From: an uncultured Clostridia bacterium
GTDB taxonomy: Bacteria > Bacillota > Clostridia > Christensenellales > UBA1242
Direction of reading: 5' to 3'
NCBI GenBank assembly: GCA_944372595.1
Contig: CALVZT010000014.1
Location: forward strand, 1 to 13,517
Length of the DNA: 13,517 bases
Part shown: positions 6,995 through 13,517 of the stretch, piece after piece
Numbering within the stretch: position 1 is the first letter of the stretch
How the letters are laid out: each line of letters starts with the position of its first letter
Program-made: the position numbers and the translations under genes
Notes under the pieces: model-generated
Told to the model about the DNA's origin: nothing
What the model saw: only the letters and a program-made list of their open reading frames with translations
Database searches by the model: none

Positions 6995-7023
6995 TTGACA
7001 AATACGTATTATTTATATATAAT
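6995..7023 (+). promoter_or_regulatory. Perfect-consensus sigma-A promoter for DUF177-rpmF
   Basis: TTGACA (6995-7000) and TATAAT (7018-7023), both exact consensus, are separated by 17 nt. It begins 3 nt after the ackA stop codon. The predicted start near 7030 leaves a leader of about 13 nt before the ATG at 7043. The spacer opens with a 10-bp palindrome AATACGTATT (7001-7010), which may be an operator or chance. Confidence 0.85.
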
Positions 7024-7042
7024 CTTTAAGCAGTGGTGAGTT

Positions 7043-7531
7043 ATGTTGTTAAATATTAGTGAAGCCAAACAAAATGAAGGTAAGGCACTACATTTTAATA
7101 TTGATGTCGAACTTGATAGCAACATAATTGCTGACAAGGGATATTCATTCGAAAGCAATGTAAGTGTTGATGGTGAGATGGAATATGATTGTGAAATTCT
7201 CACAATTAAAGGCAAGGCAACTTATCCAATTAGATTTGTTTGTGATAGATGTGGCGAGCCATATATTAGAAAAGTTGTTGTTGATTTCGTAGAGAATTTT
7301 TCTAACACCGGGAATGTTGAGCATTATCCATTAACGACGAATTTGGATTTAACTAAACCTTTAATACACAATCTTATGTATAATATTCCAACAAGAAACT
7401 TGTGCAAGCCAAATTGTAAAGGGTTATGTAAAATTTGCGGACGAAATCTGAATAAGGGCACTTGTAATTGCTGTTCATTGGAAATTGATGATAATAATCC
7501 ATTCAAAAAATTAAAAAATAAGTTAAAATAG
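7043..7531 (+). CDS. yceD: DUF177 (YceD/YlbN) family protein, Cys-rich
   Basis: This is a member of the DUF177 family found beside rpmF in most bacteria. In E. coli the YceD homologue is linked to 23S rRNA accumulation, so a role in large-subunit ribosome assembly or rRNA expression is likely. The 162-residue protein has a beta-rich N-terminal part, the central Cys67-x-x-Cys70 in VCDRCGEPY, and the C-terminal CKPNCKGLCKICGRNLN with Cys121, 125, 129 and 132. A third cluster (Cys141, 143, 144) follows, so it can plausibly bind one or more zinc ions. The start ATG is preceded by GGTGA at 7035-7039, a short-spaced match to the distal part of the anti-Shine-Dalgarno. It is the first gene of a two-gene unit with rpmF, 12 nt downstream, driven by the consensus promoter just upstream. 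Confidence 0.93.
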   Translation: MLLNISEAKQNEGKALHFNIDVELDSNIIADKGYSFESNVSVDGEMEYDCEILTIKGKATYPIRFVCDRCGEPYIRKVVVDFVENFSNTGNVEHYPLTTNLDLTKPLIHNLMYNIPTRNLCKPNCKGLCKICGRNLNKGTCNCCSLEIDDNNPFKKLKNKLK

Positions 7532-7543
7532 GGAGGGAGAAAA

Positions 7544-7735
7544 ATGGCAGTACCTAAGGTAAAAGTATCAAAAGCAAGAAAGAATAGCCGTAAAGCGAAT
7601 TGGAAGGTAGAAGCTCCTAATCTTGTTACTTGTCCACATTGCAAAGAGAAAAAATTGCCTCACGTTGTATGTAAAAAATGTGGTTATTACGACGGGCAAG
7701 AAAGAATTGCAAAAAAAGAAGAGAAAAAAGCATAA
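7544..7735 (+). CDS. rpmF: 50S ribosomal protein L32 (bL32), zinc-binding form
   Basis: bL32 is a small structural protein of the large ribosomal subunit. The 63-residue product starts MAVPKVKVSKARKNSRKANW and is very basic, with a zinc ribbon made by Cys30-x-x-Cys33 (CPHCKEKK) and Cys43-x-x-Cys46 (CKKCGYYDG). This is the C+ type rather than the cysteine-less type that some bacteria induce under zinc limitation. A long GGGAGGGAG ribosome binding site (7531-7539) sits 4 nt before the ATG and overlaps the TAG stop of the DUF177 gene, consistent with high expression. The unit ends at the terminator at 7768-7792. Confidence 0.98.
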   Translation: MAVPKVKVSKARKNSRKANWKVEAPNLVTCPHCKEKKLPHVVCKKCGYYDGQERIAKKEEKKA

Positions 7736-7767
7736 TATAGTTTTTTATCCTAGATACATTTAAGTCT

Positions 7768-7792
7768 AATCCTAGTATGCTAGGATTTTTTT
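7768..7792 (+). terminator. Intrinsic terminator after rpmF
   Basis: An 8-bp stem (AATCCTAG at 7768-7775 with CTAGGATT at 7780-7787) closes a TATG loop and runs into seven T residues (7786-7792). It ends the DUF177-rpmF transcript 32 nt after the rpmF stop and separates it from plsX. A second copy of the left arm, ATCCTAG, lies upstream at 7747-7753. Confidence 0.9.
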
Positions 7793-7844
7793 ATTTATAT
7801 CGATAATTATATGCATAAAAATTAACTAAAAGGGTGTTATTTAT

Positions 7845-7873
7845 TTGTTTTAAAGTTAAGTTTTGTGTATAAT
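7845..7873 (+). promoter_or_regulatory. Candidate sigma-A promoter for plsX-rnc-smc-ftsY
   Basis: TTGTTT (7845-7850), a 17-nt spacer and a perfect TATAAT (7868-7873) lie between the rpmF terminator and plsX. The predicted start near 7880 gives a leader of about 24 nt. I see no recognisable FapR or FabT operator around it. Confidence 0.6.
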
Positions 7874-7893
7874 GTATATTAGTAAAATGCATT

Positions 7894-7897
7894 GGAG
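7894..7897 (+). promoter_or_regulatory. Ribosome binding site that fixes the plsX start
   Basis: GGAG lies 6 nt before the ATG at 7904. The in-frame TTG at 7892 overlaps this site and so cannot be its start; the ATG also begins the family-typical MKIIVDAMGGD. Confidence 0.8.
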
Positions 7898-7903
7898 TAT
7901 GAT

Positions 7904-8917
7904 ATGAAGATTATAGTAGATGCTATGGGGGGAGATTTCCCTGAAAGCGTAATAAAAGGTGCTATTCAATCCCTTGCTTATCACAACTATACAATTGTTT
8001 TAATTGGACAAAAGCAATTAATAGATAAGACAGTCAGTTCATTAAATTACGATAAAAGCCGACTCGAAATTGTTGACTGCCAAGACTATATAACAAACAA
8101 TGATGTTCCAACGGAAGCTATAAGAAACAAAACAGAGTCTTCAATGGTTAAGGGCTTGTCCTTATTGCATAACGAAGATGATATTGCTGGTATGGTATCA
8201 ACTGGAAGTACTGGGGCATTGCTTGCTGGGACATTTATGAAAATTGGTAGAATTAAAGGTATTTCTCGTCCAGGACTTTGCCCAATACTTACAAATATAA
8301 AAGATAGTCCTGTAATGGTAATTGATTGTGGAGCCAATGTCGATTGTAAACCTATAAATCTTGCCCACTTTGCAGTAATGGGTAATATATATTATCAAGA
8401 AGTATTTGGAATTGATAGACCAAGGGTAGGGTTACTAAGTAATGGTTCTGAGGATAAAAAAGGTAATGAACTTACTCACGAATCATTTGCATTATTAAAA
8501 AAATTACCAATAAATTTTGTCGGCAATATTGAAGCAAGTGCTGTTTTGTCAGGAGATGTAGATGTTGTCGTGTGTGATGGCTTTGATGGAAATGTGTTTT
8601 TAAAGGCAACCGAAGGTGCAGTAAAACTCGTACTGAAAGCATTAAAACAAGCAATCAAATCTAGTTTTATGAGCAAAATTGGTGCATTATTTATGAAAGG
8701 TGCTTTTACCAAGATTAAGAAAAAACTTGATATTAGTAATGCTGGTGGTGCATTGTTATTAGGTGCTCGCAAAATTGTTGTTAAAGCACATGGAGCAGGA
8801 GATGAGGTGGCAGTTAGAAACGCCGTTATGCAGATTATTAAAATGGACGAGACCGGAGTTTGCAAAAAAATAGAAGAAAGAATGCAATCAATATCACTTG
8901 AAGGGATTGATAAATGA
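7904..8917 (+). CDS. plsX: Phosphate acyltransferase PlsX
   Basis: PlsX makes acyl-phosphate from acyl-ACP, the donor for PlsY in phosphatidic acid synthesis at the membrane surface. The 337 residues match the family. Motifs include VDAMGGDFPE at 5-14, MVSTGSTGALLAGTF, VIDCGANVDCKP, GLLSNGSEDKKGNEL, VGNIEA, VVVCDGFDGNVFLKATEG, and GGALLLGARKIVVKAHG. The normal glycine-rich loops are present; the DGFDGN version differs slightly from the commoner DGFTGN. The ATG at 7904 is chosen over the upstream TTG because of the GGAG site and family alignment. The stop overlaps the rnc start by 4 bp (ATGA), indicating translational coupling. acpP, often the next gene in Firmicutes, is not present, so the acyl carrier protein must be encoded elsewhere. 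Confidence 0.96.
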   Translation: MKIIVDAMGGDFPESVIKGAIQSLAYHNYTIVLIGQKQLIDKTVSSLNYDKSRLEIVDCQDYITNNDVPTEAIRNKTESSMVKGLSLLHNEDDIAGMVSTGSTGALLAGTFMKIGRIKGISRPGLCPILTNIKDSPVMVIDCGANVDCKPINLAHFAVMGNIYYQEVFGIDRPRVGLLSNGSEDKKGNELTHESFALLKKLPINFVGNIEASAVLSGDVDVVVCDGFDGNVFLKATEGAVKLVLKALKQAIKSSFMSKIGALFMKGAFTKIKKKLDISNAGGALLLGARKIVVKAHGAGDEVAVRNAVMQIIKMDETGVCKKIEERMQSISLEGIDK

Positions 8918-9540
8918 GTGTTAGAAATTGGGTAAAGAAAAAATTTTTATACGATATTGCAACCACTCATTCATCTTATGCAAATGAACATCATTCAATA
9001 AGTAATGAGCGTTTGGAATATTTAGGAGATAGTGTACTTAACTTTGTTGTAAGCGACTATTTGTATTCGCTTAACATAGGTGAAAGTGAAATGTCTTCAA
9101 AACGCGCACACATTGTATCAGAAGCAAGTTTGTGCAATGCAATAGATATGACAGATTTTGTCAAAGAGTTAAGAGTAGGCAAAAGTATAAAGGACAAAAA
9201 TAAAATAAGCAGTATAAAAGCAGACTTTTTTGAGGCGATATTAGGAGCAATTTATTTGTCTAGCGGCATAAAAAAAGCGAAGTTATTTGTACATAAATAT
9301 CTTATTGATAAAGTTGTTATTTCACAAGATTATAAAACGTTATTACAAGAATATGCACAAAACAAACATATTCCTTTACAATATATAACTTCACAAAATA
9401 GTACAAAAAACACAAAATTTTGTGCCAAAGTAATTTTAAATGGGGTCGAATGTGGTATAGGATATGGCGATTCAATAAAAAAAGCAGAATTTGATGCTGC
9501 TCAAAAGACGATGGATATTTTAAGGAGAAACAAGCAGTGA
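8914..9540 (+). CDS. rnc: Ribonuclease III
   Basis: RNase III cleaves double-stranded RNA, including rRNA precursors and structured mRNAs, as a homodimer needing Mg2+. The catalytic domain holds the signature NERLEYLGDSVL at 31-42, with metal-site residues Glu35 and Asp39, and the second pair Asp104 and Glu107 in KADFFEAILGAIYL. The C-terminal double-stranded-RNA-binding domain spans about 138-206 and ends in the typical KAEFDAAQKTMDIL. At 208 residues it is about 15-20 shorter than common orthologues, because the first helix before THSSYANEH is reduced; all catalytic parts remain. AAGGGA at 8901-8906 lies upstream of the ATG. It overlaps plsX by 4 bp and smc by 4 bp, the common rnc-smc arrangement. 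Confidence 0.96.
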   Translation: MSVRNWVKKKFLYDIATTHSSYANEHHSISNERLEYLGDSVLNFVVSDYLYSLNIGESEMSSKRAHIVSEASLCNAIDMTDFVKELRVGKSIKDKNKISSIKADFFEAILGAIYLSSGIKKAKLFVHKYLIDKVVISQDYKTLLQEYAQNKHIPLQYITSQNSTKNTKFCAKVILNGVECGIGYGDSIKKAEFDAAQKTMDILRRNKQ

Positions 9541-12500
9541 ATTTTAAACAAATCGAACTATATGGTTTTAAATCATTTGCCGATAGACTAGAAATAAAGT
9601 TTAATGATGGTATAACCGCCATCGTTGGCCCTAATGGTTGTGGTAAAAGTAACGTTGCAGATGCAATAAGGTGGGTGCTTGGTGAACAGAGTGCTAAACT
9701 TTTGCGTGCTAGCAATATGCAAGATGTTATCTTTAATGGAACGGAAAAAAGAAAAAGTTTATCCTATTGCGAAGTTACTCTCACATTTGACAATACAAAA
9801 AGATATTTCGATATAGACTATGATGAAATATCCATTACGCGTAAATTATATCGTTCGGGTGAGAGTGAATATTTAATCAACAAGAATCCTTGCAGATTAA
9901 AAGATATTGTAAGTATTTTACATGATTCAGGTATGGGCAAAGAAGGCTATTCCATAATTGGACAAGGCAAGGTTGAGGAAATAATTACTTCAAAACCTGA
10001 AAATCGTAGGGCAATATTCGAAGATGCCGCTGGAATATCTAAGTTTAAAGCACGCAAGGTAGAAGCGGAAAGACGTCTTGAAAGAACAAACGACAATTTA
10101 TCACGCGTGCAAGATATTATTGGCGAAGTAGAAAGACAGTTAGGGCCATTAAAACATCAAGCTGAAAATGCCAAAAAATATCTCGACTTTAAAGAAAAAT
10201 TGAAGCATTTTGAAGTTAATAACTATATTTATCAATTTGATAGTGCAAGTGATCAAAAGGCCAAAATACAAATTAGAATAGATGGCTTAAATGAAGAAAT
10301 TTCATTAAGAAACAGCGAATATGAGAAAAAGAATAATTTATATAACGACCAAATGCTAGAAGTTAATGAAATTGATAGAACTTTATCTGAATTGCATAAT
10401 AAAATATTACATTTAACAGTTGGGCTTGAAAAACAAGCGGGTGAAACAAAACTTGCAGAAGAAAAATTAAAATATCTAAAAAATAGACAAGAATCTTTAC
10501 AATCAGATTTAAATAGACAAAAACTTAATCGCGATAATACTGTTGTGCAAATTGCACAAGCACAAAAATATTTGGAAGAGCAAAGCAAAATTCTTAGTAC
10601 CTTAAATGATAATGCCGAAGAATATAATAATTCATATTTAAAAATTGTGGATGAACTAACTCAAAGTGAAGATGAAGCGACATTAAAGCAACAACAGATG
10701 ATTGAGGCAATGGCACAACTCGGTGATATAAAATCCAATATGTCAGCTTTAACTGCTCAAAAAGATGCTCTAAAAGTTAACCTTGGGGAAGTTGAAGATA
10801 AATTATCAACTTTAAATGACAAGATTAAGCAAAAAAATCAAGAGCAATCACGACTTACATCTAGCATTAAAGATAAAAGTGATTATATAACTGACTGTGA
10901 AGAAAAATTGACAGGATTTACGGCTGAACTTAGCGAGTTGCAACGTCAATTAGCCGAAATTAATAGTGCAATATTTAACACTAATTCAAACATTCAAATA
11001 TTAGAAAATCGTCAAAAAGCATTAGTTGAAATGCAAAAAGAATATGACGGATTTAATTATCCAATCAAAAGACTTATGCAAGATAGCACAACCAATGTTA
11101 AACTAAATGAAAAAATAGTTGGTGTTGTTGCTTCCTCAATGACTATCCCACAAGGTTTTGAAGTTGCGATTGAAACGGCTTTGGGTAATGCTGTACAAAA
11201 TATTATTACCAAAAATGAAGACGATGCTAAGGACTTAATTAAATATTTAAAAAGCAATAGTATAGGTAGGGCAACATTTTTGCCGATTTCATCAATGCGT
11301 GTACATACCCTAAATCCTAATGAAAGAAGATTTTTGTCTGCAAAAAATTGTTACGGAGTAGCATCTGAGATTATCAAATTTGATAAATCATTACAAAACA
11401 TATTTAATTCTTTGCTTGGAAGAACAGTAATAGTTGCAACAATCAATGATGCTGTTGACCTTGCAAAACAAAGTAATTTTGCATTCAAAATTGTAACTAT
11501 TGATGGTGATATTATTAATCCACAAGGTTCAATGAGTGGTGGTAGTCAAAAAGCAATCACTTCTAATATTTTGATGCGTGATAACGAGATTAATTCTTTA
11601 AATGAAAATATTAAAAAATTATCAGCTAAGTTGCAAGATTTGGAAAGTCAAAAGAAGAAATATACAAATACCCTCGACGGATACAAGATTCAAATAGAAA
11701 GCAAGTCAAAAGAACAAATTGAGTTAAAAATAGACTTAGCAAAATTAAATGAAACATTGCAACAAGTATCGGGGTATATTGGAGAACTTAATAACGAAAA
11801 AGCTGGCTTAAATAATGAAAAATTGCGTATAAGTACCAAAATTGAGGCAATTGATTTGACTATATCTCAAATAGGAGATAAAGAGAGTAGTATTAATAAC
11901 GCAAGAGATGACGTTAATGAAGATATGATTAAGCGTCAAGAGAAATTTAATTTTCTCAAAGGTCAAAGAGATTCTTATCATGATAAGTTAACATCGATTC
12001 GTGTACAAATTGCTTCCAAAGAGCAGGAAATTAATTCTGTTAATAGTGAAATTGAAAGATTAAATAAATATTTGACCGAAACTGAGAGTTTGATTGCTCA
12101 ATTATCGAATAGTCTTGATGAAGTAAACAATACTCTAAGTGGAGCACAAGAAATTGCTTATGCTAAATTAGATCCACAAAAGCAATTTGAAGACCAAAAA
12201 GAACTTGAAATTGTTAAAAATAAATTAGCCGGACTAGATGAACATAAACAACAATTGCAATCAAGCATCAAAATTCTTGATGAAGATAGAACGAGACTTA
12301 ATAATGAAGTAAATAACTTGCTTAACAAAAAATATCAAGAAGAGTTTAATCTTACCAAAGTTGATACTGATATTGAGGCAATGCAAGAAAGAATATTCGA
12401 AGAATATGAATTAACTTATGCATCATGTCTAGAATATAAACAAGAAAATTATGATTTGTATGAAGGAATGGCAGAAGCTAATAAATTAAAAAGAGAAATA

Positions 12501-13121
12501 GCACGTCTTGGCAATGTCAATGTTAATGCTATCGAAGATTCAAAACTTTTGATTGAGCGTTATGAAAATTTGACAACTCAGGCAAACGATTTGTTGAAAG
12601 CCAAAGAGGACTTATTAAAAATTATCAAAGAGTTGTCGGTAGAAATGATTACCAAATTTGAAGCAGCATTTACTCAAATTAATGCAAACTTTAATAAAGT
12701 TTTCAAAGAATTATTTGGTGGTGGTAATGCAAGACTTGAACTTACAGAAAATGAAGATCCATTGCTTGCGGGGGTAGAGATTGTTGCCGAACCTCCTGGC
12801 AAAAAATTACAAAGTATTAATCTGCTTAGTGGTGGAGAAAAGGCACTAACAGCAATTGCTATATTATTTGCTATATTAAAACTTCGCCCAATGCCTTTCT
12901 GTTTGCTTGATGAAATTGAAGCGGCACTTGATGATAGCAATGTTGAGAGATTTGCTAACTATCTTAAGAGGTTTTCTCAAGATACACAATTTATAGTTGT
13001 TACTCACCGTAAGCCAACAATGGAACTTGCTGATATATTGTATGGTGTTACTATGGAAGAAAAAGGTGTGTCTAAACTTGTGTCTGTTAAATTTGATGAA
13101 GCTGTTAAAAACGCAAAATAA
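9537..13121 (+). CDS. smc: Chromosome partition/condensin protein SMC
   Basis: SMC is the ATPase core of the bacterial condensin complex, working with ScpA and ScpB to extrude DNA loops and separate sister chromosomes. The 1194 residues have the full order of parts. The N-terminal head has Walker A GPNGCGKS at 31-38. A first coiled coil covers about 165-495. The hinge (about 500-668) runs from EYDGFNYPIKRL to GSMSGGSQ. The returning coiled coil covers about 670-1040. The C-terminal head has LSGGEKAL at 1097-1104, Walker B FCLLDEIEAALDD at 1121-1133 (Asp1125, catalytic Glu1126) and a switch histidine in VVTHRK. Translation starts at GTG, which overlaps the rnc stop (GTGA); AAGGAG at 9522-9527 supports it. 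scpA and scpB are not in this window. Confidence 0.98.
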   Translation: MNFKQIELYGFKSFADRLEIKFNDGITAIVGPNGCGKSNVADAIRWVLGEQSAKLLRASNMQDVIFNGTEKRKSLSYCEVTLTFDNTKRYFDIDYDEISITRKLYRSGESEYLINKNPCRLKDIVSILHDSGMGKEGYSIIGQGKVEEIITSKPENRRAIFEDAAGISKFKARKVEAERRLERTNDNLSRVQDIIGEVERQLGPLKHQAENAKKYLDFKEKLKHFEVNNYIYQFDSASDQKAKIQIRIDGLNEEISLRNSEYEKKNNLYNDQMLEVNEIDRTLSELHNKILHLTVGLEKQAGETKLAEEKLKYLKNRQESLQSDLNRQKLNRDNTVVQIAQAQKYLEEQSKILSTLNDNAEEYNNSYLKIVDELTQSEDEATLKQQQMIEAMAQLGDIKSNMSALTAQKDALKVNLGEVEDKLSTLNDKIKQKNQEQSRLTSSIKDKSDYITDCEEKLTGFTAELSELQRQLAEINSAIFNTNSNIQILENRQKALVEMQKEYDGFNYPIKRLMQDSTTNVKLNEKIVGVVASSMTIPQGFEVAIETALGNAVQNIITKNEDDAKDLIKYLKSNSIGRATFLPISSMRVHTLNPNERRFLSAKNCYGVASEIIKFDKSLQNIFNSLLGRTVIVATINDAVDLAKQSNFAFKIVTIDGDIINPQGSMSGGSQKAITSNILMRDNEINSLNENIKKLSAKLQDLESQKKKYTNTLDGYKIQIESKSKEQIELKIDLAKLNETLQQVSGYIGELNNEKAGLNNEKLRISTKIEAIDLTISQIGDKESSINNARDDVNEDMIKRQEKFNFLKGQRDSYHDKLTSIRVQIASKEQEINSVNSEIERLNKYLTETESLIAQLSNSLDEVNNTLSGAQEIAYAKLDPQKQFEDQKELEIVKNKLAGLDEHKQQLQSSIKILDEDRTRLNNEVNNLLNKKYQEEFNLTKVDTDIEAMQERIFEEYELTYASCLEYKQENYDLYEGMAEANKLKREIARLGNVNVNAIEDSKLLIERYENLTTQANDLLKAKEDLLKIIKELSVEMITKFEAAFTQINANFNKVFKELFGGGNARLELTENEDPLLAGVEIVAEPPGKKLQSINLLSGGEKALTAIAILFAILKLRPMPFCLLDEIEAALDDSNVERFANYLKRFSQDTQFIVVTHRKPTMELADILYGVTMEEKGVSKLVSVKFDEAVKNAK

Positions 13122-13132
13122 TCGGAGTGTGT

Positions 13133-13517
13133 ATGGGTTTTTTTTCCAAATTAAAAAATTGTTTAAAAAAGACAAAAGATAGTTTTATGAGCAAACTTGC
13201 TTTGTTATTTGGTGGAGAACTTGATGATGAATTTTATGAAGAATTGGAATTTATTCTTCTTAGTTCGGATATAGGAGTATCAACAACTGAGCAAATTTTG
13301 AATAAACTTAAAGAAAAAGTGCGCAAACAAAAAATCAAAAAAGCGGTTGATGCTAGACAGTGTTTGAAAGAAGTCTTGATAGAAATATTGGAAGAGGCAC
13401 CAAAAGTCCAATTTGATTATCCATTAATACTAACAATTGTTGGCGTAAATGGTGTTGGTAAAACAACCACTATTGGCAAACTTGCTAATTATTTTATTAA
13501 AAAGAACAAATCGGTTA
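13133..13517 (+). CDS. ftsY: Signal recognition particle receptor FtsY, N-terminal part (cut by window end)
   Basis: FtsY is the membrane-associated GTPase that receives SRP-ribosome complexes and delivers nascent membrane proteins to the Sec translocon. The frame starting at ATG 13133 gives 128 codons before the window ends. The N-terminal MGFFSKLKNCLKKTKDSF is the short basic amphipathic helix that targets the membrane. The helical N domain follows (about 20-90, with LFGGELDDEFYEELEFILLSSDIGV), then the G1 P-loop GVNGVGKTTTIGKLA at 104-118. The acidic A domain of E. coli FtsY is absent, as usual in Gram-positives. GGAG at 13124-13127 lies 5 nt before the ATG, and smc ends 11 nt upstream, so it is the next gene of the plsX-rnc-smc operon. 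Ffh has a similar G domain, but the N-terminus and the position after smc favour FtsY. Confidence 0.94.
   Translation, partial: MGFFSKLKNCLKKTKDSFMSKLALLFGGELDDEFYEELEFILLSSDIGVSTTEQILNKLKEKVRKQKIKKAVDARQCLKEVLIEILEEAPKVQFDYPLILTIVGVNGVGKTTTIGKLANYFIKKNKSV

Noticed and set aside
7892..7903. TTG start for plsX adding four residues
   Set aside because: The TTG overlaps the GGAG ribosome binding site used by the ATG at 7904, and the family starts at MKIIVDAMGGD.
7793..7903. FapR or FabT operator in front of plsX
   Set aside because: plsX is often controlled by these regulators, but I find no sequence resembling their known palindromic sites in this region.
8476..8865. 129-codon open frame on the minus strand opposite plsX
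   Set aside because: It is a shadow of the plsX reading frame, has no ribosome binding site or recognisable motif, and is low-complexity Ala/Pro/Thr. The same applies to the other antisense frames under pta, ackA and smc.
1..13517. Alternative genetic code (TGA as Trp), suggested by low GC
   Set aside because: plsX and rnc end in TGA at the expected family lengths, and conserved Trp residues are encoded by TGG.
1..13517. Mobile elements, CRISPR repeats, tRNA/rRNA genes, riboswitches, toxin-antitoxin or defence genes
   Set aside because: I looked through the intergenic regions (none longer than 170 bp) and the coding regions and saw no transposase, regularly spaced repeats, cloverleaf, long structured leader or defence-family motif.

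Overview
The window is a stretch of AT-rich chromosome (roughly 30% GC by eye) from a Gram-positive, low-GC bacterium, most likely a member of the Clostridia or a related, possibly uncultured, Bacillota lineage. The evidence is the gene content and order (ylbJ, a ylbK-like patatin, dCMP deaminase, tmcAL, pta, ackA, DUF177, rpmF, plsX, rnc, smc, ftsY), the DUF4364 gene, the zinc-ribbon form of ribosomal protein L32, and strong AGGAG-type ribosome binding sites. TGA serves as a stop (plsX, rnc) and Trp is encoded by TGG, so the standard bacterial code applies.

Left part (1-2134): the 5' end of a DUF4364 winged-helix gene runs leftwards off the window. It diverges from an unrecognised 253-residue acidic protein. 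The two share a 148-bp intergenic region holding an 11-bp perfect inverted repeat that reads as the same TTGTAT-17-TACAAT promoter on both strands. The 253-residue gene converges with, and overlaps by 8 bp, ylbJ (nucleoside-recognition-type membrane protein, linked to sporulation in Bacillus).

Middle part (2135-4809): a patatin-like hydrolase diverges from ylbJ with only 30 bp between the start codons. It ends in a perfect 12-bp hairpin shared with the convergent tmcAL-comEB pair, which encode tRNA-Met cytidine acetate ligase and dCMP deaminase.

Right part (4810-13517): everything is on the + strand. pta-ackA form a tight acetate/ATP-generating operon. A perfect-consensus promoter then drives DUF177-rpmF, which ends at a clear intrinsic terminator. 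A separate promoter drives plsX-rnc-smc-ftsY, coupled by 4-bp overlaps at plsX/rnc and rnc/smc and an 11-nt gap before ftsY. This operon joins phospholipid synthesis, dsRNA processing, chromosome condensation and SRP-receptor function. acpP, which often sits between plsX and rnc in Firmicutes, is absent here. ftsY is cut by the window end just after its P-loop.

I found no mobile element, CRISPR array, RNA gene, phage gene or recognisable defence system. The window is essentially conserved housekeeping DNA. The least explained items are the 253-residue orphan protein and the symmetric promoter in front of it.
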